Below are positions 45,676-57,984 of a stretch of DNA of 64,000 nt, piece after piece. The stretch covers positions 65,135,588 through 65,199,587 of the forward strand of contig NC_089234.1 of assembly GCF_963924675.1 (NCBI RefSeq), read 5' to 3'. Position 1 is the first letter of the stretch. Every line of letters begins with the position of its first letter. The position numbers and the translations under genes were made by a program. The stretch is from Phocoena phocoena (taxonomy: Eukaryota; Chordata; Mammalia; Artiodactyla; Phocoenidae). The notes below the pieces were generated by a model. It did not search any database. It saw only the letters and a program-made list of their open reading frames with translations, and was not told the DNA's origin.

Positions 45676-45937
45676 TTTTTTTCTCCAATCTCCTACTTTA
45701 TTTCCTCTTCATAATAGTAACAACTGTTACAGATTTCTTATATGTACTTCCAGAAAAATGTTCTATTTATTTACCAGTGTTCTTTTAAGACAATTTACAC
45801 AGAAGACACACTATCCTGCCCTTTGTTTTCTTTTTCCTTAAAAATATATTTTATCTATAAGTGAAATATATAAGTAAAAAAGTATATATATATATATATA
45901 TATATATATTTTACTAGCCTAAGGATAGGGAATTAGT
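45676..45937 (-). mobile_element. Likely 3'-transduced segment of the younger LINE-1
   Basis: Non-L1 sequence between the LINE-1 3' end and a T-run (45676-45682). On the - strand an AATAAA (45697-45702) lies 14 bases before an A-run, as at a genuine cleavage site. A (TA)n repeat is inside (45,880-45,910). The flanks ACCATTTGAATT (45663-45674) and ACCATCCGGATT (47733-47744) suggest the segment and the LINE-1 entered together. Confidence 0.6.
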
Positions 45938-47732
45938 CTTTTTTTTAACATCTTTATTGGAGTATAATTGCTTTACAATGGTGTGTTAGTTTCTGCTTTA
46001 TAACAGAGTGAATCAGCTATACATATACATATATCCCTATATCTCCTCCCTCTTGTGTCTCCTTCCCACCCTCCCTATCCCACCCCTCTAGGTGGTCACA
46101 GAGCACCAAGCTGATCTCCCTGTGTTATGCAGCTGCTTCCCACTAGCTAGCTATTTTACGTTTGGTAGTGTATATATGTCCATGCCACTCTCTCACTTTG
46201 TCACAGATTACCCTTCCCCCTCCCCATATCCTCAAGTCCATTCTCTAGTAGGTCTGTGTCTTTATACCTGCCTTTCCCCTAGGTTCTTCATGACCATTTT
46301 TTTTTCTTAGATTCCATATATGTGTGTTAGCATATGGTATTTGTTTTTCTCTTTCTGACTTACTTTACTCTGTATGACAGACTGTAGGTCCATCCACCTC
46401 ACTACAAATAACTCAATTTTGTTTCTTTTTATGGCTCAGTAATATTCCATTGTATATATGTGCTACATCTTCTTCATCCATTCATCTGTCGATGGACACT
46501 TAGGTTGCTTCCATATCCTGGCTATTGTAAATAGAGCTGCAATGAACATTACAGTACATGTCTCTTTTTGAATTATGGTTTTCTCAGGGTATATGCCCAG
46601 TAGTGGGATTGCTGGGTCATATGGTAGTTCTATTTGTAGTTTTTTAAGGAACCTCCATACTGTTCTCCATAGTGGCTGTATCAATTTACATTCCCACCAA
46701 CAGTGCAAGAAGGTTCCCTTTTCTCCACACCCTCTCCAGCATTCAATGTTCGTAGATTTTTTGATGATGGCCATTCTGACCGGTGTGAGATGGTATCTCG
46801 TTGTAGGTTTGATTTGCATTTTTCTAATGATTAATGATGCTGAGCATTCTTTCATGTGTTTGTTGACAATCTGTATATCTTCTTTGGAGAAATGTTTATT
46901 TAGGTCTTCTGCCTATTTTTGGAATGGGTTGTTTGTTTTTTTGATATTGCACTGCATGAGCTGCTTTTAAATTTTGGAGATTAATCCTTTGTCAGTTGCT
47001 TCATTGGCATATATTTTCTCCCATTCTGAGGATTGTCTTTTCATCTTGTTTATGGTTTCCTTTGCTGTGCAAAAGCTTTGAAATTTCATTAGGTCCCATT
47101 TGTTTATTTTTGTTTCCATTTCTCTAAGAGGTGGGTCAAAAAGGATCTTGCTGTGATTTATGTCATAGAGTGTTCTGCCTATGTTTTCCTCTAAGAGTTT
47201 GATAGTGTCTGGCTTTACATTTAGGGCTTTCATCCATTTTGAGTTTATTTTTGTGTATGGTGTTAGGGAGTGTTTTCATTTCATTCTTTTACATGTAGCT
47301 GTCCAGTTTTCCCAGAACCACTTATTGAAGAGGCTGTCTTTTCTCCACTGTATAATCTTCCCTCCTGTATCAAAGATAAGGTGACCATATGTACATGGGT
47401 TTATCTCTGGGCTTTCTATCCTGTTCCATTGATCTATATTTCTGTTTTTGTGCCAGTACCATACTGTCTTGATTACCATAACTTTGTAGTATCATCTGAA
47501 GTCAGGGAGCCTGATTCTTGCAGCTCTGTTTTTCTTTCTCAAGATTGCTTTGGCTATTCAGGGTCTTTTGTGTTTCCATACAAATTGTGAAATTTTTTGT
47601 TCTAGTTCTGTGAAAACTGCCAGTGGTAGTTTGATAGGGATTGCGTTGATTCTGTAGATCACTTTGGGTAGTAGAGTCATTTTCACAATGTTGATTTTTC
47701 CAGTCCAAGAATATGCTATATCTCTCCATCTA
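45938..47732 (-). mobile_element. LINE-1, 5'-truncated, younger type
   Basis: Its 3' end is the same type as the full-length copy ('acatctttattggagtataattgctttacaatggtg' after eight T). ORF2 pieces 46855-46463 and 47233-46967 show [19 protein letters not shown] and [16 protein letters not shown]. It ends in the ORF2 segment 'ctatatctctccatct'. It is inserted into the older inverted LINE-1. Confidence 0.9.
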
Positions 47733-47740
47733 ACCATCCG

Positions 47741-47813
47741 GATTTTGATAGGGATTATGTTGAATCTGTAAATTTCTTGGGTAGTATGGACACTTTAACA
47801 ATATTAATTCTGG
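47741..47813 (-). mobile_element. Old LINE-1, inverted part (segment 2)
   Basis: 'attttgatagggattatgttgaatctgtaaatttcttgggtagtatgg' continues exactly where segment 1 stopped. Confidence 0.7.
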
Positions 47814-48157
47814 GACTTCCCTGTTGGCACAATGGTTAAGAATCGACCTGCCAGTGCAGGGGGCATGGGTTTGATCCCTGGTCCAGGAAGATCCCATATG
47901 CCATGGAGCAACTAAGCCTGTGTGCCACAACTACTGAGTCTATGCTCTAGAGCCTGTGAGCCACAACTGCTGAGCCCGTGTGCCACAACTACTGAAGCTC
48001 ACACGCCTAGTACCTGTGCTCTGCAACAAGAGAAGCCATCGCAATGAGAAACCTGTGCACTGCAATGAAGAGTAGCCCCTACTTGCCACAACTAGAGAAA
48101 TCCCGTGCGCAACAATGAAGACCCAACACAGCCAAAAATAAATACATTTATATACAA
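47814..48157 (+). mobile_element. Older CHR-1-type SINE, long form
   Basis: 'gggacttccctgttggcacaatggttaagaatcgacctgcc' start with several 'cacaactactgag' units and the tail 'ccaaaaataaatacattta'. Flanks resemble 'aatattaattct' and 'aaaattatttct'. Confidence 0.92.
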
Positions 48158-48164
48158 AAAATTA

Positions 48165-48785
48165 TTTCTTCCTAATCCATGAACATGGAATATTTTTTCA
48201 TTTATTTGTGTCTTTTTCACATTCTTTCATTAATGTCTTATAGTTTTCAGTGTATCAAGCTTCATCTCCTTAAGTTTAATCCAAAGTATTTTATTTTTTT
48301 GGTACTACCCTAATTGGTATTACTTTCTTGTTTTCCTTTTCTGATAAGTCATTGTTGGTGTAATAAAACACAACTGATTTTTGTATGTTGATTTTATATC
48401 CTGCAAATTTACTGAATGAATTATTAGTTCTAACAGAATTTGTTTTTGATGTGGAATCTTTAAGGTTTTTTTACGTATAGAATCATGCCATCTTCAAACA
48501 GAGGTAACTTTAGTTTCTCCTTTCTAATGTGGATGTCTTTCTATTTATTTATTTATCTATCTATCTATCTATCTATCTGATTGCATTTACTAGTACTTTC
48601 AGTACTGCATTGAATAGAAGTGGACAGAATGTGCATCCTTGCCTTGTAACATATCTTAGAAGAAAAGCTTTCAGTTTTCCCTACTGATTGTGACGTTAGC
48701 TGTGGTGTTTTCACAAATGGCCTGACTGCTCTGGCTAGGGCTTCCAGTATTTTGTTGAGTAAACATGGCAAGAGTGGGCAAAAGC
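48165..48785 (-). mobile_element. Old LINE-1, inverted part (segment 3)
   Basis: Reverse complement of the ORF2 RT region ('gaatcatgccatcttcaaacagaggtaactttag' is the FADD-motif area; 'cttccagtattttgttgagtaaacatgg' lies upstream in ORF2). A TCTA microsatellite is inside. It ends at the inversion junction. Confidence 0.7.
48543..48580 (+). repeat. (TTTA)n(TCTA)n microsatellite
   Basis: Three TTTA units followed by about six CTAT units. Confidence 0.92.
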
Positions 48786-48789
48786 TCAG

Positions 48790-49915
48790 GCAACAAAAAC
48801 AAAAATAAATAATTGTGAATACATCAACCTAAAAAGCTTTTGCACAGCAAAACGAAAAGGCAGCCTAGAGACTGAGAGAAAATATTTGCAAATTGTGTAT
48901 TCAGTAGTGGTCTAAAATCCAAAATATTTAAGCATACAACTCAGTAGCGAAAAATAAACAACCTGATTAAATAATGGGCAAAGGACCTGAATAGACATTT
49001 TTTCCAAAGAAGACATACAAGTGGTCAACAGATATGTGAAAAAGTACTCAACATCACTAATTATCAGGAAATGCAAATCAAAACCACAATGAGGTATTAC
49101 CTCATACCTTTTAGGATGGCTACTATCAAAAAGATGAAAGGTAACAAGTGTTGGTGAGGATGTGAAGAAAAGGAAGCTTTTGTACATTGGTTAGTGGGAA
49201 TATCAATTGGCACAGCCATTATAGAAAACAATTGGAGGTTCCACAAGAAACTAAGATAGAACTACCATGTGATCCAGCAATCCCACTCTGGGTATATACT
49301 GGAAGGAAATGAAATTAGTACCTCCAAGAGATATCTGTGTTCCCATTATTCACAGTAGCCAATATATGCAAACAACTAAAGTATCAATTGACAGATGAAT
49401 GGATAAAGAAATTGTGAAATAGTATCTTCTAAAAAAAGGAGGCCCTGCCATTTGCAACAACATGGATGGACCTGGAGGACATTATGCCAAGTGAAACAGG
49501 CCACACACAGAAAGAAAAAACCCTATATGATCTCACTTTTATGTGGAATCTAAAAAAGTTGAATACATAGAAGCAGAGAGCAGAAAGGTGGTTCCTAAGG
49601 CCAGGCATGGAGGTGGGGGGAGCAGAGATATATTGGTCAAAGGGTACAAAGTTGAAGTCACTGAGGATGAGTAAGTCTAGAGGTATAATGTATAGCATGG
49701 TGACTATAATTAATAACAGTGTATTGAATACTAAAAATGTGCTAAGAGTAAATTCAGGTACTCTCAATACACACCCCCAAAAAGGTAACTATGTGAGGAG
49801 ATAGATGTGTTAATCTTCTTGACTACAGTTATCATTTCACTATAGATGTATATCAAATTATGTTGTATACCTTGAATGCACATAATTTTTATTAAAAAAT
49901 AAAATAATTTTGAAA
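48790..49915 (+). mobile_element. Old LINE-1, sense 3' part of the same element
   Basis: 'aaaagcttttgcacagcaaaacgaaaaggcagcc' through the ORF2 C-terminal region (broken) to a 3' end 'ttgtataccttgaatgcacataatttttatt' and an A-rich tail. It starts about 100-150 consensus bases past where the inverted part begins (45265), as expected at a twin-priming junction. Confidence 0.8.
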
Positions 49916-49959
49916 AAAGAATTGGGGAAAAGATACAACACATTAGATGAAGTAAATTT

Positions 49960-52900
49960 TAAGTAGAACAGTAAAACAACTCTGCTATTGAAAAAAAAAT
50001 GAGGCCGCTTAAAATTATCCAGAAGTAAATTCACCAGTTTTACTTAAAGGATTAGGGAGGCAGAGGATACAACCTCTGTTAAGCTGAGTTTCACTGACAA
50101 GATCAGAAAGGGAATATCTGGCTGTACCTAGGTAAATAGTGATGGAAATTAAAGGGAGCATATATACCTATTTGTATGAAACATGTTGGACTTGAGTAGA
50201 GATCCCTTTATACAAATTGATAAAAACCAAGTTAAGGTCCATGGAAAGAATAACATAAGAAGGATTTGGTGCCTTAAGATTGCAAAGATAAGTGATTATT
50301 TTAGCAACAGATTTTTCTAGAATGTATATGCTTACTTTCTCAATAAAGAACCAGAAAACAAAAAATCACTGAAGAGAAGAAAGATGGTATAAAATGGCCA
50401 TTTGCAGAGATACAAGTTGTGTATATAAAAAATCTGGGATAAAAGGGAAAATTAGAAAAATTAAAATATATGAATATGTATTCATTGGAGGTTGTAAAAA
50501 CAGATTCGTCAAAATGTGAGAAATCCAATCAGTGACTTAGAGAACGACTTAGAAAAGCAAGTTAAAGATGCAGACTAAACAAAGATATAATAGATATGCA
50601 GGAGAAAAAACAAAGATGCAATTTAGAGATAGCCGACGATCCTTGAAAATCACACCAAAGCAAACTGATCAAAAAGAATAATAAAGTCATAATAAAAAAA
50701 AAACTATTTTCTGAGCTAATGGATTTTGAGTTTGTAAGTTTAAAGGGATTACTGTGTATGAAACATATGGAAAATTAACTTTAAAAAAATCCATGTCTAG
50801 AAATATACTACTAGATTTTAAAATTCCAATAATAAACACATATCCTTCTGTGTGGGGGAGTGAGCAACGTTACTTAAAAGGCACAGCCATTAAGTCAGTA
50901 TCTCATTTTGTTTGCACTATAATAAACGTCAGAAGAAAATGGAGACACTTATACGGGGTCTTACAGGAAACAAAAATTGCATTTCAATAATTTTTCATGT
51001 TGTCATTTGTATGTGAAGATAGTCTTTAAAATGCAAGGATTAAAAAGTATATATCACTGATGAATCACTTCTGAATAATCCTGCTTGAAAATATTCTCCA
51101 ACCAGATGAAAAACAAAGAGTACTTGACAACTAAAAAATGGAGAATTCAATAACATATAAATACTAGTGTGGGCATGATTCTAGTTCAAAATAACTAATT
51201 CACAAGAATTCTTTGTAAAACTAGCCACTGAATATATTGCAAAGGTTTAAAAAAATCCAAGAGTGTAACTATATGATTATTCTGATCATAAAATAGTCAT
51301 AATCAACATGTGGTACCAAAATATATTGTTGAATATTGGGAATTAAGGTTATCTAGAAATGAAAAATCATTTGTGTTCTTCATTTTTCACTGAATTAGGG
51401 CAGGGGCATGTGCTGGCAGGCTAATATTTTTGCATTTTACTTAAATTTGCTAATCGGTTCAAGGATGTGTTTGGAAACTTAGGAGAATGTTAAAGTTTTA
51501 TTTGTGTATCTCTAAAGAAAATGAAAACAAACAATGCAGAAATATATCCAAACTTGTCAGTCATAATATTAAAGGCAATTGATTTATCTCCCCAATTAAA
51601 TCTAAATTTTCAGATTAAGTTAAATCTAAATCTAAAGTGTTCCTAAAGGTCAAATAAATATTATTTCCAACGGTTTACCAAAACAGTTTTAAAATATATT
51701 GTAGACCATAAAGACAACTTAAATCTATTCAGAAAGATGAAATTCATAAGGCCATATATCTCTAAAAATATGATAATAGTGCTGTAAGTGAATAACACGT
51801 TAAAAAATAAAAACACACACATGTAGAAATTTTAAAAATATATTTTAAAAATATCTGTTAGATCAAATAGAAAATAATAACTATAATTTCATACATTTTA
51901 GGAAGTTTTAAAAATGAAAATATCAAATTTCTGACATATTAACAAAGTTATTTCACTGGCACAATTTTGGCTTTTATTAAACAAGAAAAATGGAACATAA
52001 ATGAAGTATGGGTTCAACTTACTGTGATAGAAAAGTTAATATAAAATTGCATTAGTCACTTTTCACTAGGTCACCCTGCATGGTAACATGCAAACTCAAT
52101 GGCTACCCTAAAGATGTATTTTCCAGCAGGTTGAATGAGAGAAGCTGCAGCTCAGCTCCAGTCTGTGGGATGAGTTCACATCTGCTCCATGCACACTCTT
52201 TTATTTCTGTGCTGGTGACTGAAGGATCACCACTTACATCGAATATTTTTTCCTAAGGCAAAGGGCAGACTACAAAACATAAAGAGGAACACACAGAATG
52301 CTTCTTAAAACCACTGCTTGGACCTGGCACGCTTTCTATTGCTAAAAGCAAGTCTCATGGTCAAACCTAGGTCAGTGAGTAGGGAGTTGACTTTGCCAGC
52401 AAGTTAACCATGGTAAGAACAGGAGCAAAGGATGAATTTTGAAGAAATGACAATTTATTCTTTAATCTCATCTCTAATTAAAAAAATATGAGAAAAGAAT
52501 ATGATGGAGATAAAAGCAGGGATTTACTTATTAGAAACTCAAAAGAATTTATATATAAATTAAATCTGATTATTTAAAACAAAGACTGACTCATAGCAAA
52601 TCAAATAATAAGAGCTAAACATATAAAGTTATAAATGTGACAAATTAAAATGGGAATGTCTTAAAGTTTTTTTTTTTTCTAAGAAAATACTATGTACAAC
52701 TAAAGCTTACTACATTTGAAGGTCTCAGAAGCAATTTTCTGAGAAAATACACATTGCCAAATTGAAATAGAAGTGAAAACATTCTACATGTGCCACTAGT
52801 CGTGAATAATATTAAAAATGTTATCAAATAATTACATCCAAATAAGATAAATGATCCCAAAGTTTTAAGACTTCTAAAAATAGATTATCCTCATGCTATA

Positions 52901-54190
52901 GAATTTGTCACAGAACATGAAAAAAGAAAAAGCTACCAATTCATTTAAGTATCCAGTCATAATTCTGATAGATAGATAGTGCAGAAGTGACAAAGATAGT
53001 ACAAAAGTTATAATTATAGAAGATATTCCTTATGATTAAAGGTGTCAAGATCCAATATAAAATACTAGAAAAGTGAATCAAAAAACATTCAGAAAACTTT
53101 TATCATTTCTTAGGCAGAAGAGTAATGGTTTAGTATTATGTAATCAAGAAAATACTCATGTATTACATCAATAAGAGATTAAAGTAAAAAAAAAATTTGA
53201 TCATTTTGGTAGATGTCAAAAAATGTTGATAAAATAGAACATCTGTTTCTGGCTTTAAATATAAAAAATTCTTCACCAGCACCAGCAACAAAATACTTTG
53301 GAGAAACATAAAAGTAAAATGGTATTTCCTTAACATGCTAAACAATACGTAGTAATAACTAACAATATCTGCAGCTGCTGCTTACCTTCTCCTCCCCTCC
53401 CCCTCCCCCGCTTCTTCTTTTCTTCTTTTGTATAGTTATGGAAGTTTGGGCTTCTGGGAGAACAATAGAAATATGAAAGATGGTTACAGTATTATAAAAT
53501 ATTGGCTGTATTTCCCATGTTGTACAACACATCCTTGAGTCTATCTTACACCCCATATTTTGTGCCTCCCACTCCCTCACCCTTATATTGCACCATATTT
53601 TAATTATAAATATAGGAAATTTTTAAAATACCTATGACAAGCAATAATTTTCTTAATCATTAGCAAATTATACATACATCCAAGTAGGGTATATATTATG
53701 TATATACCTGAGTGGAATTAAGTGGGCATTCTCTTGTTGTTAGAGGGCAATTGGTTTCAATCCTTCAGGAATGCACTTTGACAATATGAATGAAGCAACT
53801 TAAAAATATATTTATTTTTTGACTCAATACTTCTATTCCTAGGAAAATGTCATTTACAAAGATGATTATCTCAATTATACCCCCAATGAGGAAGAAAACA
53901 AAAAATCATGGCATATTATGAAATATGCTTCCATTTAATTTTTTAGTGAAAAGTTTATAATAACAAGGACAAATGAAGAAAAACAGTATCATTGCAACTT
54001 GATATATAATATATATATATAAAAGAAACTACACAGAGAGAGAAAGAAAAGAGATAAACAGTGTCTGAAAGGAAAAAAGAGAAACGTGTTAACAGCATGT
54101 GTTTTAGGGAAGAGAGAGGATATTTGTTTTTCTTTCTTTACTTCCAGATTTTTTTTAAAGAACATGTTTAGTTGAATATAATAAGAAAGA
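49960..54190 (+). mobile_element. Very old HAL1/L1-like sequence, degenerate
   Basis: AT-rich, with short L1-like passages on the + strand. 'acttagagaacgacttagaaaagcaagttaaag' (about 50,540) is of ORF1 type. 'aagtaaaaaaaaaatttgatcattttggtagatgtcaaaaaatgttgataaaatagaacatc' (about 53,185) matches the pre-FADD RT region. 'cttctattcctaggaaaatgtcatttacaaag' (about 53,830) matches the ORF2 end. Coverage between these is weak. 52,040-52,440 and 53,440-53,580 look like other old repeats inserted in it. Confidence 0.45.
53389..53428. repeat. Polypyrimidine tract
   Basis: C/T-only run from CTTCTCCTCCCCTCCCCC onward; 73-codon frame on the - strand (Gly/Glu-rich) is its shadow. Confidence 0.85.
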
Positions 54191-54826
54191 ATATACTCTG
54201 AGAAAACAGTCATTCAAAAAGAGTCATGCACCCCAATGTTCATTGCAGCACTATTTACAATAACCAGGACATGGAAGCAACCTAAGTGTCCATCGACAGA
54301 TGAATGGATAAAGAAGATGTGGCACATATATACAATGGAATATTACTCAGCCATAAAAAGAAACGAAATTGAGTTATTTGTAGTGAGGTGGATGGACCTA
54401 GAGTCTGTCATACAGAATGAAGTAAGTCAGAAAGAGAAAAAACCAATACTGTATGCTAACACATATATATGGAATCTAAGGGGAAAAAAATGGTTCTGAA
54501 GAACCTAGGGGCAGGACAGGAATAAAGATACAGACGTGGGGAATGGACTTGAGGACACGGGGATGAAGTGAGAGAGTGGCATGGACTTATATACACTACC
54601 AAATGTAAAATAGATAGCTAGTGGGAAACAACCGCATAGCACAGGAAGATCAGCTTGGTGGTTTGTGTCCACCCAGAGGGGTGGGATAGGGAGGGTGGGA
54701 GGGGGACACAAGAGGGAGGGGATATGGGGATATATGTATACATATAGCTGATTCGCTTTGTTATACGGCAGAAACTAACACAACAATGTAAAGCAATTAT
54801 ACTCCAATAAAGATGTTAAAAAAAAG
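54190..54826 (+). mobile_element. LINE-1 3' end, 5'-truncated, younger type
   Basis: Begins 'atatactctgagaaaacagtcattc' in ORF2. The frame 54236-54499 shows CPSTDEWIKKMWHIYTMEYYSAIK. The 3' UTR has the G-rich tract (54678-54705), and the end is 'ccaataaagatgttaaaaaaaa'. No convincing duplication of the target was found. Confidence 0.9.
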
Positions 54827-54839
54827 AGAGATTTTAAGG

Positions 54840-55790
54840 TTTTGCTCAGGGTACAAAGCCAAATAGATGGCTTGTCAAAGGAAGATGCTCTGAATGCGTG
54901 TCTGTGAGTGCAGTGGTAAATTAGAGGCGAATCATTCCTCCTTTGCTAAGACAGGGTCTTAATGACAATTTACAGAAAGAGGGAGGTCTAGCATTTTCTC
55001 TGTGTAGATGCCCAGCTTCAAGCTCACAGTGGGCTGGTCAGTGCTTTTGTTGAGTAAATGAATAAACACCCATTCTAGCTGACTCAAATCTGCAGGACAT
55101 TTTTGCATGGACAACTTCTCCAGGCCCCCTCTTGGAATAGGGAAGGAAGAGAATAACCTAGGTAAATTAGAATCAACTATCTCCCCCAAAGCTTTATTCC
55201 AGATGTTACTGGCAGCTGTTATGAACTTTATTAAAATTTAATCTGGTAGCAGAGTTTTTATTATTATTAGCTTGAGCATAAGAGTTAATTTCCTGAGCTT
55301 TACAAGTCACTTTGAGGAGAAGACTATCTCTTATTTACTTGAAAACTTAAAAGAGTTAAGCTCATCTGAAGCCTTGCCAATAGGAAAGCTCAGAGCTCTC
55401 TACAGAAACATATTCTTTAGTTTGGAATGTCATCATGAAATGCCTCTTTCCTAATGTAGATTAACTTTGATAAACAATTGTTGTTAGTCAAGTGCCAAAT
55501 ATGTCCCCCCCACCACCTTTTTTTTTTTCCTTTTCCATAGCACAGTGTGTCTAATAGACCATGATAAAGCAATTGGATAATTATTAAAGCTAGGGAAAAC
55601 ATAGCTTAGGTTTTACTCTATCTCTGAAAGCTAGGTTGAAAATTTCTCATAAAACTGTTTTGTCAGTTTTCATGTTTGAGGAGTTTTGTAAAACAAAATA
55701 TTGTAGGCACTTAGCTATTAATAGCTCTACCAGCAATTTACAGGTAAAATAGAGACTGGAGACTTAAGTGCCAGGGTTATGTTCAAACCC
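54840..55790. other. Intron sequence without clear repeats
   Basis: No element I can name. Possibly unique sequence. Confidence 0.45.
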
Positions 55791-55795
55791 CTATT

Positions 55796-55950
55796 TGAAA
55801 AAAGGAAGGGAAGGAGGGAGGGAGGGAGGGAGGGGGGAAGGAAGGAAGGAAGGGAGAGAGGGAAGGAGGAAGGAAGGAAAGAAGGGAGAGAGGGAAGGAA
55901 GGAGGGGGAAGGAAGGAAAAAAGAAAGGGAAAGGAAAAAAGAGGAAAAAA
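55796..55950 (+). repeat. Long pure-purine tract (GGAA/GGGA/GAAA)n
   Basis: About 155 bases of A and G only, in imperfect GGAAGGAAGG, GGGAGGGAGG and GAGAGAGG units. The Lys/Glu/Gly/Arg-rich frames across it are low-complexity artefacts. Confidence 0.95.
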
Positions 55951-55954
55951 CAGT

Positions 55955-56475
55955 AATTCTCTGGGAAAGTCACCCAGTATTCACTGGACCTTACTTTGAC
56001 TTAAATGTGCTAATTGAACTAAGCCAAAATATCTTCCCTCTCAATTCATCAGCAATATTGTAATTAAAAGAGCACCTTCAGTTCCAGAGGGTAATGACCT
56101 CTTTAATTGAACTGAGGGATTCAGATTGCTGCTGAATAGTGGATTTAAATGCTGAATTCAAATGCCAAATTACCTTCCAGTAAATGTATAATTATGTGTC
56201 AAATGTGAGTTGCCCTAGCAATTTGCTTCTGTTTTTAATATATGGCTTTTCTTTGGATTTCAGAGGAAGACAGAATCTACTGAAATATTATTGCGTTTGA
56301 TTGACACTTGACTGATCATAATAGTTGATTTCCCGAAAGAAATTTTGTTGAAAATGTTTAAACAACTTGATAAAACATTACCTAAAACAATCACTATTTG
56401 CACTTCCCTAGGGCCTCTTGTCATTGTATCATTATATAAACATATGTTTTTGCATAGTTTTAATCGGAGTGTTTT
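55955..56475. other. Intron sequence without clear repeats, AT-rich
   Basis: Several TAATT words ('gtaattaaaag', 'ctctttaattgaac') and no named repeat. Candidate for conserved noncoding sequence, not shown. Confidence 0.4.
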
Positions 56476-56479
56476 GTTA

Positions 56480-56890
56480 GGGTCAAATGCTAAGCTATTG
56501 TAACAACAAAAACAAACAAACAAAAAATCCCAAAATGCAGTGGCTTAAACTAGATAGATAGAAATGTATTTCTCTCACATAACAGTCACGAATGAATATT
56601 TCAGGTTAGGGGTGCCTCTGCTCTACAGAGTCACTCAGGGACTCAGGCTGATGGTGGACTTGCCTTCTTCACCATGTGGTCTCTGAGTTCAGTCTGGTTA
56701 GCCTATACGAAGGGGTGGAGAGAGTGTGGAGAAGAATAGGCTAGTCTTAAGTCTATCAGTGTCATTCATCACTTCTGCTTACCTTCTATTGAAATTAGTC
56801 ACATGACCTCTTCTAAGTACAGGGGAGATTGGGGGATGTGGTGCTGGCAGCCATGTGCCAAACTACAAATCTATTACTAGTGAGGAAGGA
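56480..56890 (+). repeat. Old interspersed repeat, copy 3 of the shared unassigned family
   Basis: 'ctaagctattgtaacaacaa...cccaaaatgcagtggcttaaac', 'cttcaccatgtggtctc' and 'gtcacatgacctcttc' follow the same order as the copies at 4338 and 20055. A CAAA/CAAACAAA run lies at 56,503-56,526. Confidence 0.5.
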
Positions 56891-56894
56891 AAGA

Positions 56895-57980
56895 CTAGGT
56901 TTTCTGGATAGCTGCTGGCTCTGTTACAATGTATATGCAGTATTACCTTCTACTTTCTCATGTAACATTATATTATAAACAATAGACCCTTCATTTAGTG
57001 CAGGATATGATGTAAGTGCCCTCCTACCCTGATACAAAAATGTCCTCACATAAATACAGTAAAGTTTTAACTAAAAAAGTAAATGACTCTTTCATAGCCT
57101 GAATGAATCTATAACATCTCATGTATCACATTTGAATTAAATGTTTTACATTTATTATATAACTCTCACACCACAATTTACCTTTGAAATTTTATAAAAA
57201 ATATTACCCATCACTTGATGTATGTATGTTCCTAGCAGTCTGGGCTACTGGTTAACAAACCACTTTCTCTTTTTTTCCATAGAATGTGGTGGATGAGTCC
57301 ATGGCATTGGTCATAGCCACTGCTGAATTCAACATTCCATTTATTAATTTACTAAAACTCCTTCCTGTTTTTTGCTATACATCATTCCTTTCTTGAATTT
57401 ATTCTACTAGTTGACTTAAAATTATTTCTTAAAAATAAATATTTCTTTAATATAAATATCAAGGAATGGGACAACTAGGTTATTATTTTTGATCATTGTC
57501 AGGATGTCCTCCGAAAATGTAGAACTGTTCTGTACATCTAGCAAAGAAAGATATGCTTGTTTAATGCAGCATGGTCTGCACTGGGTTTTACCAATTTCAT
57601 TTTTCCCTTGACCAGTGTGAAATGGACCACTGTATGCCTTGACTCAACAGGAAGATAGAATCGTTTTCCAAATATTTGTCAATTTGTGCTTACTCTTGCA
57701 AATAGGTGTTACTACTCATTGACCTTTTCTCTAAGATTTGTTTGTTTGTTTAGAATCACAAGATCTTAACATTTAAAGTTGGAAGGAATGCTGAAAATAA
57801 GCTCATTTCAGCTTTGAAGCTTTAGTTTCCTCTCTCACATTCTTCCAAGTGATTATTTAGCCTTTAGGAAAGCAGTTCCTAGGGTGGGAAAATCACTGTC
57901 TCCATAACACTCAATTCCATCTTTCAACATCTTTCACATCGGACTGTTGGAAACAGATTCTCATCAAGCATCTATTTGAG
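56895..57980. other. Intron sequence, mostly unassigned
   Basis: 57,760-57,980 has words of the same old repeat as 3560-3710 ('agaatcacaagatcttaacatttaaagttggaaggaatgc'). A TTTG microsatellite lies near 57,740. An acceptor-like 'tttttttccatag' at 57,271-57,283 is not followed by catenin sequence. Confidence 0.4.
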
Positions 57981-57984
57981 TACA

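Noticed and set aside
55768..56063. Gly/Arg/Lys/Glu-rich frames of 60-94 codons
   Set aside because: They come from the purine-only tract, which is open in all frames on one strand.
57271..57400. A possible third exon after the acceptor-like TTTTTTTCCATAG
   Set aside because: The translated sequence (NVVDESMALVIATAEF...) is not alpha-catenin, which should continue VANLAC. No donor follows in a fitting frame and a stop comes after about 38 codons.
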